Assembly: GCA_022385805.1 (NCBI GenBank)
Contig: MU277692.1
Location: 186,001 to 250,000, forward strand
Direction: 5' to 3'
Source: Pilatotrama ljubarskyi
Taxonomy: Eukaryota > Basidiomycota > Agaricomycetes > Polyporales > Polyporaceae
DNA length: 64,000 nt
Part shown: one piece after another, positions 42,615 to 53,733 of the stretch
Position numbering within the stretch: the stretch's first letter is position 1
How the letters are laid out: every line of letters begins with the position of its first letter
The notes under the pieces: model-generated
Told to the model about the DNA's origin: nothing
Seen by the model: only the letters and a program-made list of their open reading frames with translations
Database searches by the model: none
Made by a program: the position numbers and the translations under genes

Positions 42615-44709
42615 ATGGGCATCCCGAGCAATCACAAGGCCATCCTGCTTGCTACGTTCATCGCGTTCGGCGGCTTCCTGTTCGGATATGACATCGGTGT
42701 GATCTCAGTATGTTATCGGCTGCCTTTGCACTGTTCACTACGCTCATTCGAGCACCCACAGGGATGCCTTATCATGCCAGACTTCATAGAGCGGTTCGGG
42801 ACTGTGGACGGTAGCGGAACCGCGGTCCTGTCCCCTGGTCGACAATCCATCATCACCTCCTTGCTCTCAGCCGGGTACGTTCTGAGCTGCCTTTGACTTT
42901 GGAGGAAGTTGACCCTGCCTTCGATGTAGTACCTTCGTCGGCGCGCTTGCACAGGCGTTCACGTCTGACCGCTTCGGTCGCCGAGGCTCCATCCTCATCT
43001 GGTCTGGGATATTCACAGTCGGGACCGCCGTCCAAACTGGCACTGTCCACTCAATCGTGCAAATTACCATTGGTCGTTTCATCGCTGGTCTTGGTGTCGG
43101 AGCATTATCAGGTGCCTTGAACATATCCTCGTCGGTGGAGAGTGCGCAATGCTGAGATGAGACCCGACGTAGCCATTGTCCCCCTCTACAACGGCGAGAC
43201 TGCGCCGAAAGCCATGCGTGGCATGCTCCTCGTCCTGTACCAGCTGCAGATTATCATCGGGTAAGCGCCCCCGCCCGCCTAGCACTTCGTCCCTGTCGCT
43301 CAGTGTCCCCACAGAATCTTCATCAGCTACATCATCGACCTGGGAACACATCACATCAACGGCTCTGCTTCGTGGAGGATTCCAGTCGGTCTCCAGATGC
43401 TCTGGGGTCTCATCTTGCTTTCTGGTATCTTCTTCCTCCCCGAGTCTCCGTAAGTCTCGTCTGGCAGTCCCCGTTCGCGAAGCCTCAGAAGACTAATCAA
43501 CGTTCATCCCCCTCAGACGTCATTTGCTAGGTACTGGGAGGGAAGCAGAAGCCCGCCGCGTCGTCGCAGAATTGAACAGCCTCCCAGAGGACGACCCGCT
43601 CGTGCTCGACACGATCGAGGAGTTCGAATACGGTATCCGCATGGAAAACGAGGGCGGAAAGGCGACCTGGACGGAGTGCTTCTCGCAGCGGAACTTGCTC
43701 TGGAAGCGCACGATCAACGGCATGATGCTCCAGTTCATCCAGCAGCTGAACGGCCAGAACTTCTACTGTGCGTTTCGCCGGGCCATCTTTGCTTGCGGAG
43801 GTACGCTGACGAGGGAAACGGGCAGACTACTACGGAGACACGTTCTTCAAGAGCGCTGGCACGGAGTGAGTTCACCGATCGGCACCTGCTACTGTTGCCG
43901 TGCTCGATTTGCTGACCGTCTGTCATACAGGCTCGACGCCTACTCTATCCAGGCCATCCTAGGTGGTGTCTCTGTGGTCGGCACAGTTCCCGCGCTATAC
44001 CTGATCGAAGCCTGGGGCCGGCGTAAAGTAAGGTACCCCTGCACCGTCCCCCTCTCCTCCACTAACGTCGCCCCAAGTCCCTCCTCACTGGTGCGATCAT
44101 GGAAGCGGTCTGCGCGCTCATCGCTGGCCTCGTCGGGCACTTCATGCTCGCGGCGCCGGACACGCCCCTTGACCAGCTCACGCCGCGCAACAAGCAGGGC
44201 GGCGATGTCCTCATCGCCTTCGCGGTGCTGCACGTCTTCTCGTTCTCCGTGTTCTGGGGGCCGACGCCGTGGGTCTACCTCGGCGAGAGCTTCCCGCTGC
44301 GCGTCCGCCCCAAAGCCATCGCTCTCGGCAGCGCGACCAGTGAGTCTTCTTTCGTTCATCGTTCAGTCGGGTTGCCCGCATTGTGGAGACGCTGACGGGC
44401 GGGTTTGCTCGCGCAGACTGGCTGTGGAACTTCCTGCTCAGCTTCTTCGCGCCGCGCATCGCGAACGACATCGGCCCGCTCATCCTGCTCATCTTCTTCG
44501 GCATGCTCGTGTTTGGCTACGTCTACGTGTACTTCTTCATCCCCGAGACCAAGGGCCTCAGCCTGGAAGAGGTCGACGAGATGTACCGCTCCGGGGTGAA
44601 GCCGTGGAACTCGGCCGGCTGGCGCCCGAGCGAGAAGCACATCCACGACAAGGCGGACACGGCGACCGAGGTGCGGGAGGTCAGGGAGAAGGACGAGATC
44701 AGCGCATGA
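42615..44709 (+). CDS. MFS hexose/sugar transporter
   Basis: This is a plasma-membrane sugar:proton symporter of the major facilitator superfamily, about 520 residues with 12 TM helices. ATG 42615 gives MGIPSNHKAILLATF, and TM1 contains FGGFLFGYDIGVIS. About nine short introns follow. Family motifs in order: SDRFGRRGSILI (loop 2-3, D-R-x-G-R-R), IVPLYNGETAPKAMRG (P-x-Y-x-x-E in TM4-5), FFLPESPRHLL (PESPR), FIQQLNGQNFYC (Q-Q-L-x-G of TM7), a second loop motif EAWGRRK, TPWVYLGESFPLRVRPKA, and PETKGLSLEEVDEMY at the end of TM12. The stop TGA is at 44707-44709. The C-tail is lysine- and glutamate-rich. These signatures are those of the fungal hexose transporter clade; glucose as substrate is likely but not certain. 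Upstream CreA-like sites suggest repression by glucose. Confidence 0.92.
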
Positions 44710-44872
44710 CGTTCAGTCTCTTCGGCCTTTCATGTTCTGTGATACTTACGTACTCACGAAGGATCTATACCTACAATTCGCGCATGTTGTATAATAGTTG
44801 TTGGAACTATACCTTTCTTCTCGGACAGATGTGCAGTTGACTTAGCTCAAGAACGTCTGCGGGCAGTGCCGT
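44710..44872. other. 3' flank of the hexose transporter
   Basis: This short AT-richer stretch follows the stop codon and presumably holds the 3' UTR. No gene is visible. Confidence 0.4.
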
Positions 44873-45144
44873 GGCCTGAGTATGCAGCTCTTGGGAACGC
44901 GCAGGAGTCGACAGGATTCTGTCATACCTGTTGAGTAGCGTCGGATAGCAGGTGGCTTGCCAAGAGTACAACAACGAGGGGAAGTAGCAGAGAGCGTGGG
45001 TATGCCTTGGGAGGAATAGTACGACGGCCTGAGGATGCAGCTCTTACGTGTTGAGCAGCGTCAGGTAGCAGGCGGCTTGCCAAGAGTACAACAAACGAGG
45101 GGAAGTAGCAGAGAGCGTGGGGTATCCCCTGGGAGGAATAGTAC
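44873..45144 (+). repeat. Imperfect two-unit tandem repeat
   Basis: Unit 1 (44873-45022) and unit 2 (45026-45144) both begin GGCCTGAG.ATGCAGCTCTT and share GGCTTGCCAAGAGTACAACA and GGGGAAGTAGCAGAGAGCG. Both end in GGGAGGAATAGTACG. Unit 1 carries an extra insertion of about 31 bp (around 44897-44928). Apart from that the two units differ at only a few positions, so the duplication is fairly recent. It lies between the transporter and the CFEM gene and has no coding sense. Confidence 0.85.
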
Positions 45145-45287
45145 GTCGCGAAGAGAACCACCAAGTAGAAAAGGGAAAAGGGCGTATGGAGCATAGCGGA
45201 TTAAGCGTGAGGGTTCGACAACACCGTGCCATATGTTGACAGGCAAAGCGAACACGGTCATGCACGGACACTGACTCCGCCTTACGC

Positions 45288-46323
45288 TCAAAGGAGCAAC
45301 CCGACTCCAGATGCCAACACAATCAAACCGGCGACGAGCACGCCGCCTGCGTCCTGCATGCCCGCGAGCCGTGGAGTTGCGGCACCGTTCGCCGGCGGGT
45401 TCAGCTCGTTGCTAGTGCTCATCGCACCGTCGTCCGTGAGCGTTTTGGTGACCACAACGGCGGGTCGAGTACCGTTGACGGCATCGCTCTGAGCAGCAGC
45501 GTCGGATGCCGCCGACGGGGATGCTCCTTCGTCCTGTTTGCCGCCAGGAGTCGCAGTGCTGCCGGGAGGCGAGGCGGGAGTGGCGGATGGAGTGTTACCC
45601 AGAGTGACGGCGCTGGCAGTCCCGCTGATGGGAGGAGGTGCTGCAGGGCCTGAAGCAGAGGGTCCCCTGTGCGAAGTCGCCGGGTCCGTGGTCCTGGATG
45701 GGTCGGTGTCCTCTGATGTAGGGATGGGCGGGGGGAGGCCACCTGAGGAGGGAGCTGAAAAGTCAAAAAAGACACGTGAATATTTATCGCTCGTGAGACG
45801 CGATCACATGTGCGTGATGGGATCTGGCAGGGAACCTCGAAGACGATGGCCACAGCCAAGGCGAAGAGACGGACGTGGCAGCGGGACAAGCCGGAGCTTA
45901 CCTGGGCTGTCGCACGTCTGGGATAGGAGCTCCTGTGCCTGAGCCCACCCGACGTCCGAGGGTGGGCATCCGGTGAGGCAAGGCGTGGCAATAGTCGGGA
46001 GCGCAAAGCGATCACGACAGACGCACGCCGTGTCCGAGCTGGAAACGGTGCAGGTTTTCGTGAGTGTGAGCTGGACAGCATGGCATGAAGACCGAAACTG
46101 ACAAGCTAGAGCAGCCGGCTGTCCTTGCTGCCTCTGATAAGCAATTGATAACGCACGGCGGGACCGGAATCGAGGTAGGTGCCGTTTTGAGGGTGTCCGA
46201 CGTGGAGATGGGCGGCACGGGAGGGGGTGATTGACCGCTACTCGGGTGCGGATCCCTTGCATATGCGCCCCCAATAGCGACTGCAAGCAAGACGGCACTC
46301 AGAGACCTGCGCATCTGCATCAT
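45288..46323 (-). CDS. GPI-anchored CFEM-domain cell-surface protein
   Basis: Start ATG 46323 gives a signal peptide (MMQMRRSLSAVLLAVAIGGA, cleavage after about residue 22). A Pro/Ser-rich stretch leads to the CFEM domain, PPCVINCLSEAARTAGCSS then DTACVCRDRFALP and CLTGC...SQTC. An intron from donor gtcagt to acceptor tttccag restores phase and gives exactly eight cysteines and the conserved aspartate. A Ser/Thr/Pro-rich stalk follows. The C-terminus has a GPI-anchor pattern: a small-residue omega region near NGAATPRLAG, then a hydrophobic tail GGVLVAGLIVLASGVGLLL and the stop TGA 45288-45290. CFEM proteins bind haem or shape the cell wall in fungi. The aspartate that ligates haem in Candida CFEM proteins is in the equivalent D-x-x-C-x-C position, but a haem role here is unproven. 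Confidence 0.87.
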
Positions 46324-46903
46324 TAGCAGCGGGGGTCCAGGTGTCGCAGGCGAAGAGGAAGTGAAGGAGGGCAGGTTAAAGGGAGGAGGTCGGGTGCCGT
46401 GCACATGCAGCACACATTTAAGTATGTAGACACCGAGGTCTGGCTTGTAGAAGATGTCAGGAGCGGACAGCTATGGAGACCGCCATCTTCGTTGGGCTGG
46501 AAGGATCCCTGCGGACAGACAAGAACAGGGCTTCGCGATGAGAACTCAGATGGGCCACACGCGTTCTCCAGGTGTGTATCAGGTTCCTTGAGAGAGCACG
46601 TCTGCTAGAGACCGTAATTGAGGGTCTACGTCGCACAGACTACCTGATTGTGAGGATTGAGATATATGAGAGTCGGCTGGAGCGGCCTCGGATGCAGTGG
46701 ACAATGGACATGTAGCAGTCGGAGGGGGCGACAGACTCCTGAGCAAGCGTGACACCATCTCCACGTGGCTGTGACCACATTCAGTCCCACTCCGAGAGGA
46801 ACGGAAAGAATGACCAAGTACTCCGCTCGCTTGCCACTGCACACCGCGCAGACTACCCTTCCAACGCCGCCAAAAGTGCTCCAGCCACGTCCTGGAGCCT
46901 CGT
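46324..46903. other. Divergent intergenic region between CFEM and DUS2
   Basis: About 580 bp lie between two divergent start codons. No open frame with coding character, repeat or RNA gene was seen. It should contain both promoters. Confidence 0.45.
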
Positions 46904-48531
46904 ATGACACTTTTATTCTCAAAAAGTCTGTTGCAAACGCTCCGCTTCATCTGCAGACGCTTCTCTACTACCGTCATGTCTCGTCGCTCCCAGCCGCCTT
47001 CCCCCGAGTCCTCGCCCCGGATAGCGAAGAGACCGAGGCTCGAGTATCCGCCTCTTACTCCGGACGACTACAAGAATGGTCTCATGCTTGCTCCGATGGT
47101 ACGATCTGGCGCATGTGAGTTTGTGCTGGTCATCTCGGTCCAGCTTCCTGTCTGACCCTTGACTCCTCCATAGTGCCTACTCGATTATACGCCCTCAAAC
47201 ACGGCGCAAAACTTGTGTGGGGACCCGAGACGGTTGACAAGGCCATCCTACACACAACGCGCGTGGTCGATTGTAAGTCTCTGAGTTTTCGTGGACATGC
47301 ACGGCAGCACTAAACGCTGCTTCTCCAGCTGTGACCGGCGTGGTCTCTTACCACGGCAAGTCCAAACCCATCTTCACCACCCACCCCATCGAGAAGCCCT
47401 TCCTTATATACCAAATTGGCTCCGCCGACCCTGATCTCGCCGTCCAGGCAGCCAAGATGGTCATGCAGGATGTCTCGGGCTTTGACCTCAACTGCGGGTG
47501 CCCCAAGCCGTTCTCCACCCACGCAGGCATGGGCGCGGCGCTCCTCACCAACCCCGACTTGCTCTGTTCAATCCTCACTGCTTTGCGGGAAGCGATGCCC
47601 CCGGAGATCGCCATCTCGGCGAAGATCCGGCTGCTGCCTTCGCAAGAGGATACGCTGAAGCTCGTTGAACGGATAGTGAACACGGGCATCACGGCGCTCA
47701 CTGTTCACTGTCGGACGCGGAATATGCGTATGAGAGAGAAGGCGATCATCGAGCGTCTGCGGGAGATCGTCGAGTTCGTAGAGCGGATGGGCAAAGGCAT
47801 CGCCGTCATCGCGAACGGCGATTGCTTGGGTTACGAGGACTCGAAGCGTGTGAGAGCGGTGACGCGTGAGTGCATGCTTCCGCGAGCTGTGGAACCTCGG
47901 TTGCTGACGTCGTACTGTAGGAGCACATTCTGTCATGATCGCGACCGCGGCAGAGGCAAATCCTACATGCTTCTCGCCAAAGCCTCTTAAGGACTTGGAA
48001 CAGACCTTCATCCCCGGATACATCCGTCTGGTGAGTCTCAACCGACGCGCCCACATCTACGGTGCCCACTGACCCATGCCCGCACCTCAGGGCAAGTACC
48101 TCAACAACCACTGGTCCTCGACCAAGTTCTGCGCGACGCAGTTCCAGGGGGCGCACGAGCACGCCTCGCGGAACGACCTCAAGATGCTGCGCGAGGCCAT
48201 CATGCGCGCGAAAAGCTACGACGACCTCGAGGGCTTCGTCGCGCCCTGGACGGGCGAGCAGGAGTGGGCGGAGATCGTACAGGCGATTGAGGCCCGCGCG
48301 GGGCAGCGCGCTCCGCCATGTCCGTTGGAGGATATCAGCAAGATTGAGTATGTGCCGTTGCCGGTGCGGGAGACGAATGCGGCAGAGGGGGATGCGGAGG
48401 AGAAACCGCTGGGCGAGGACCAGGAGAAGGTGTCGCTGGTCTCCGAGCAGCCTCAAATACCTCAGGCGGCATGCCTGTTAGGCTTGGATGCGCCGCCTCG
48501 GATGACCGGGGCAGTCGATGTCGCTGTGTAG
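46904..48531 (+). CDS. DUS2: tRNA-dihydrouridine(20) synthase, DUS2/Smm1
   Basis: This FMN-dependent enzyme reduces uridine 20 in the D-loop of cytoplasmic tRNAs. ATG 46904 opens MTLLFSKSLLQTLRFICRRF, an arginine-rich amphipathic stretch like a mitochondrial presequence. A second in-frame ATG at 46976 (MSRRSQPPS) would give a cytosolic form. Domain motifs: NGLMLAPMVRSGA (FMN-binding start), DFDLNCGCPK-type GFDLNCGCPKPFSTHAGMGA with the catalytic cysteine in NCGCP, ISAKIRLLP, ALTVHCRTRNMRM, VIANGDC and VMIATAAEANP. Six or so introns interrupt it. The C-terminal region (from GKYLNNHWSSTKFCATQF) matches the DUS2 helical domain and ends in a Glu-rich tail, with no double-stranded RNA-binding domain, as usual in fungi. 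The stop TAG is at 48529-48531. Confidence 0.93.
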
Positions 48532-48767
48532 TACTTACGGTGTTACGCTACTAGTACCTCTTAGTACTCCGAGGTTTTGCAGAGAGGTTCGGCGATCGAG
48601 GACACCGCATTCGAGCTGGGTGCACCCGCCTGTGCGATTGCGACAGATGCCGGATAATCCACCTGGTCTGATGCTTGCTTGGAAGCCGATGCGTAGGATT
48701 GGGGCCCGGTACTAATAGTACAACAATGATAGACGGAGTTCTCTACAAGATACAACGGGCCGACTGA
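48532..48767. other. Convergent spacer
   Basis: This short spacer holds the 3' ends of DUS2 and of the NTPase-nuclease gene. Nothing else is visible. Confidence 0.45.
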
Positions 48768-51700
48768 CTACTCCAGGACGTCATCAAGTTCCCCAGAATC
48801 CTCCGCAAGCGCATACTCACCAATGTCTGCTACGTCGGCAAACAGATCGGTATGGCCCGGTTCGGTGGACACCAGGGGCTCCATCTGATGCATGGCACGC
48901 TGCACCAGCTCACCGAGTCCTACCTGCGCTGATATGTCGCCTGCATGGCGCATCAACTTGAGCAGCGATGCGACGGCCGCATCCTCGCCCTCTTGAATCA
49001 CCGCGAATGTCTTGTGTGACGCCCCCGCGCACCAGATGTCGTACGCTGTGAAGGCGGCTGTCCTGTCTGATGAGCGAGTTGACCGTCTCACGGGACCACT
49101 GGCAGTAGCCACCGCAGCATTCGGCGACGCAAGTGCAAAGACCATGCGCAGAACGGGCGGCGGCTCCTTCACGTCGCGGTCGAACAGGCCACATACGTAG
49201 GGGTTCATGTTCATGAAGACCGGATATTGGATCTTGGCCCCGTAGTGCCGGCTATTTTTCGCCTGAACCAAGATCGCTGTCACATTCTTCTTCACCAAGC
49301 TAGTGCCAATGAGGACAGGAATGACAATGTCGACCCCGATATGTCCATCTGCGCAGATGATGGCCGCACCGCGCGAAATCGCGAGGAGGAGATACGCCTG
49401 GTTGACGACCTCGTAGCTCCGGACCTTGATAAAGTGGTTAAAGTAGATGAACGCCTCCTGGAACGCTGTGCGGAGCGGTGTGGTGCCGGACTCGACCGTG
49501 TGGTACATGCGGGGAAGGCCGGCTGCGCATGCCTCCAACCTCTCCGTTCCCAAGAGCGCCTCCAAGAACTGGCACACGGTGACGATGCGCCGGTGGACAG
49601 CACCGTCATACTTCGGACCCGGGTCAGAGCAGTCGTCAGAGGAGGAGGATCCGGGGAAGGGCAGTCTTCCGAGGACGAACGTGGTCGCGCAATCGCGTGC
49701 GTACAGCAGGAACAAGGCCGCGGCAAATTCTCCTCTCTCACCTAGGTCGAGGAGGGAGCTTTGAAGGTAATGTGAGGTGGCCACCAATGGGTCCAGCTTT
49801 GCAAGGGAGCTAGAAGCCTGTGCTTTCCCCTCGGACCATCTGCGACCGATCATCAGGCGGCCTGCAGCCTCTGCGAGAAACGGCTCTGATGCAGAAGTGG
49901 TGATGATGGGTGAAAACCCGGCGCCCGCGTACAAGAGCAGACGCATGTGATCTGCGACCAGAGCGCACTCCACATCGGCATGGTCCTCCGATATCTGGAC
50001 TGGGTTGAATCTGATCGGAATGCGGACAGCGATGCACGCCAGTGTTTCCTGCACCGACAAGGAACGGGACCCATATCCCGAGGTCTTGAGAAGCTTCTGG
50101 CAAGCTAACTTGAAGATCCAGTCGTGGACCGCGCGGTTGCCTTCTGCTATTGCAGCATCATACATGGCGGGAAACCTTTCAGCGCAATGTCAGCTGAAGC
50201 GGGGGCACAAGGGAGTGAACGGAGAGACTGACAATGGACGGCCTAGATGGACAATATGATACGTAGACGCAACCTCCCTCAATGTCCAGACCTTGTCATT
50301 GGTGATACGCTGAGCCAAGACGTCAAGTGGTGTCCACACTATTGGCCTGAACGGGAGAAGCTGCAGTCGGACAACTCGGTCTGAGCTATCGAGTTGTGCA
50401 GGCGGAGAGAACTGTTCGAGTTTCCCCACAGTAGAGAGAAAGACAGCAAAGATAGGCAGATCTTGGATGATGCGGAGAGCACGTCGCACATGGGGAAAGA
50501 GTGTCCCAGATTCGCTGGCGTCGCTGGTGGTGAGCCGCTGTGCCTCGTCGAAGTACAGGATGATGTCCAGGATACGGGGCTGTTCCGGTGGAGGATTGAT
50601 TGGAATCGTCGAAAGGTACGAGGTCAATGCTTCTGCAGCAGTCATCAGACTGACTTGCTTTCCTGAAGATGTGTTAGCAGAACTGTTGGGATTATAGACA
50701 TACTGACTGACCCTGCATGTGAACGCTTGCAATGGGAGTTGGGCTATTTTGTCTAGCTTCCTGTGATTTGCTGGTTTCCGACCAGAGCTGCGCAGAATGA
50801 GCCAGATCAGGCTTCGATAACAGGCAGGTGTGATAAAGGCAGTTGAACACGTACCTGTTGCGCCCGCTTGCACACATCTGCATAAAATTGCCGCCGGTAC
50901 TGGCCATGCTGACGATATACCATATCCTCGCTCATCAAGTGACGAAATCTGCTCGCAAGACTCTGGCGCTCGGGCGTGGCTGGGCACCGATTGTGAGCGG
51001 ATTGATGGTGCGATGATGGTTGGAAACGGCAACATACACTCAGAGGCAATCGTCTTGACTCGTTCCAGCGCAGTCTCGAATACTGCGCACATGAGGAATT
51101 GTATCCGTTCTAACTGCACGTCGGCATCACGTAGCCCAGCCAGTGACTTGAACATATCCACAATTTCCTCATCTGGCGGGGGGTAGGCTGGTGGATATTG
51201 TATCAGTTAGTGTTCTATATGGCGAGCAAGAGGCACGGTCCCACCAACCTTGGTCGGTGCCGAGACACATCGGGATACAAAATATCTTTCTCGCGATCTC
51301 GTCCACCATACGTGACTTGCCAGTACCCGAGGACTGCGTGATTGAGGCATAGCGAGCGTAATGTGAGCCCTTGCTATCCTTGATGTACTGGTTGAGCACG
51401 CTCTCCAGGATACTCGTGGAGCCCCTGTATGGTTCCTGCCACGCAGCCGAGACCACTGGATTTGTCATGTGAGCGTCCAGCAAAAGCCTGACAATCGTTG
51501 CTACCGACCTCGCTGCATCTCGGTGGTCAGCAGATGCTCCGAGGCTACGGTGTCCGATCGGTGGAGTGCCTTTTGCTTGACTGTGAAGATGGTACCTATT
51601 CGACCGCATACTGTGAGTCGTCTGAAGGGAGTATCGAGGTTATGCCGTGCTCACGCGAATTCAGGACTTTCTCAAACTCCTTCTGTTCCAGATGCTCCTT

Positions 51701-52114
51701 CAACTCAGGGTCACCCTGGAGGAGGGACTCGGTGTCGTCGGGTCTGGCACAAACCCCCGGCTTGATGCCAGATATAAAGGTCAATAGAAAACTCAGAAGC
51801 TGGACGGTGTCCATAATGGAATCATTGAGACAACACAGAAACTTCAAGCATTTCTCGTATTCTTCCGGTGTAAGCTCAGGGCAAAGTTGCTGGCGGCTGT
51901 CGATGGGTGACTGCGGGGTGGGGCTTGGCTCAGTAGTCGAAGCGACGACAGCCCCGGCCGCGAGGTCTTCGGCTTCGCATGCAGTGGGACGCAGCCTCTT
52001 TGTCGAGCCATCCGCTAAAGACTCCGAGTGGTTTCGCTTGAGTTCTGAAGACATGGGTCGTGGTGGTCGTGGTCGGAATCGTGGTCCGTCGAGCTTGTCC
52101 ATGTTGGCGCTCAT
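48768..52114 (-). CDS. P-loop NTPase fused to a PD-(D/E)xK-type nuclease domain (crinkler-type)
   Basis: Start ATG 52114 (MSANMDKLDGPRFRPRPP); an internal ATG at 52054 gives MSSELKRNHSES. The N-terminus is disordered with KRLRP, a possible nuclear signal. After an intron near 51600, a NTPase domain follows: ESVLNQYIKDSKGSHYARY, Walker A ITQSSGTGKSR (about 51310-51345) and, after introns, Walker B DIILYFDEAQRL (about 50540-50570). The C-terminal exon (from about 50165) ends in a nuclease-like module with GVDIVIPVL (aspartate) and AILVQAKN (Q-x-K), about 24 residues apart, as in PD-(D/E)xK enzymes; the usual E is Q. The stop TAG is at 48768-48770; total about 1,000 residues. The same NTPase plus restriction-endonuclease-like layout is known for crinkler-type effectors and is expanded in mushrooms. 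Its role in a free-living fungus is unknown; genome conflict or heterokaryon defence are hypotheses. Confidence 0.72.
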
Positions 52115-52226
52115 GTCATTATCTCACCGGACCCATCGTACTGTATATGGGGCAGTACCCCTCTCACAAGTCGTTCCAGCCTACGCTCAGAGCACCTTCC
52201 GCAATAGCTACGACCACCTGCACGAT

Positions 52227-53526
52227 ATGTCGAGCACGCTCTCCCAAGTCGAGCTGAACGCGATCCTCGACTTCACCGTCGCGCTCGCGCGCAAGGCGGG
52301 GGCGCTCATCCTCGAGGGCTCCGAGGCCATCCGCGCGTCGGGCGCGATGGACGAGAAGAAGAACTCGGTCGACCTCGTCACCGAGTACGACGTGCGCGTC
52401 GAGGAGCTCGTCAAGCGCGAGCTCTCCGCGCAGTACCCCTCTTTCAAGTTGTGAGTTTTCGGCTCTCGGCGCCCATATCTGCCCATATGCACTCGCTTTG
52501 GCAGAGGAGTATGACGGTGGTGATCAAGAGGGATATATACTGATGGGGACTGTCCTTGACAGTATCGGAGAAGAGTCGTACGCAGCCGGCGCGCGCACGA
52601 GCTTGACCGACGAGCCCACTTTCTGCGTCGACCCCATCGGTACGTCCCGCCACCGTGTGCAGCCCTCTGTGACATACGCACGAGTCTCAGTCGGGCCCCC
52701 ACACAGACGGCACCACGAACTTCGTGCATGGCTTCCCGGCTGTCTGCGTCTCCATCGGGCTCATTTCTGGAAAACGCCCCGTTCTCGGCGTCCTCTACAA
52801 CCCCTTCCTCGACCAGCTCTACACCGGAGTCAAGGGCGGCGGCTCCTACCTCGCCCAGGGAGGACGCGCTCCCGCCCGTCTCCCGCTCGCGCGTCCACGA
52901 CCCTTGCCCTCTCTCTCGCAGGCCCTCCTTGGTATCGAGTGGGGCTCGGACCGCTCGGCGGACATGGTGCGCCACAAGGGCCAGTCGTTCCAACGCCTCG
53001 CGGGGAACCCCGCTGAGGGCGTCGAGGGTGGGAGGATGGCGCATTCGTTGCGCTCGCTGGGGAGCGCGGCGCTGAACTTTGCGATGGTCGCACAGGGCGG
53101 GCTGGACTTGTACTGGTGCGTAGCCTGTAGTGCGTAGCACCGCGGAACCTCACCTATGGATGTGCTGCATTAGGGAAATTGGATGCTGGTAGGTCCTTTT
53201 GCGAGACATGGGAAGTCAGGGGAATGCTTAAGGTTGATTTTATAGGCCTTGGGACGTCTGCGCAGGTGCTATCATCGCTCAAGAAGCAGGCTGTCTCGTC
53301 ACGGGCTCTCACAACTCGCCGCTTGACAACGACGTGAACCAAGAGGTGCTTGAAGGGCGCAAGTACATCGTCATTCGCGCTATCGGCGATTCCGAGGTAC
53401 GTTCATACGTTCATACATTCTGTCAGGCCGCTCACCTCGCACATCTAGACGGAGAAGGGCGTCGATGCGCAGAAGAGACTGATCAAGGACTTCTACGCCA
53501 CCGTGGACGACTTCGAACCCAAGTGA
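52227..53526 (+). CDS. Inositol-monophosphatase family phosphatase
   Basis: This Mg-dependent, Li-sensitive phosphatase fold probably hydrolyses myo-inositol phosphates. ATG 52227 gives MSSTLSQVELNAILDF. Motifs: DLVTEYDVRVEELVK (first metal-site region), EESYAAG on a separate exon (the E-E pair, here GEES), then DPIDGTTNFVHGFP, formed by joining CVDPI to DGTTNFV across an intron; this is the IMP signature 1, D-x-x-D-G-T. Signature 2 is WPWDVCAGAIIAQEAGC, reached across two short introns near 53115-53250. A final exon gives TEKGVDAQKRLIKDFY and the stop TGA 53524-53526. About 310 residues, normal for the family. All metal-ligand residues expected in these motifs are present. Inositol-1-phosphate versus another sugar phosphate cannot be decided. 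The start lies 112 bp from the divergent NTPase-nuclease gene. Confidence 0.9.
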
Positions 53527-53733
53527 TTGGCACTAGAGATAGAGCGCATAGCAAGAGAAGGGATAGCAGATAGTAGACGACCGAGCATGTAACTTTAGAC
53601 CATAGAGCACGGAGCCTCACGCAGCACCATCCGACGCTTGCATGTATGCGCCCCCTTCCGCCACAAACCCAGCAGCTTACAACGAGAGCGAACGTATATG
53701 TACAGCGACAGCAAAGGTATGAGGTCCGGAAGT

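Noticed and set aside
51498..52454. 318-codon plus-strand frame running from inside the NTPase gene into the phosphatase gene
   Set aside because: Its first two thirds are antisense to the NTPase gene exon and only the last part is the true phosphatase exon 1.
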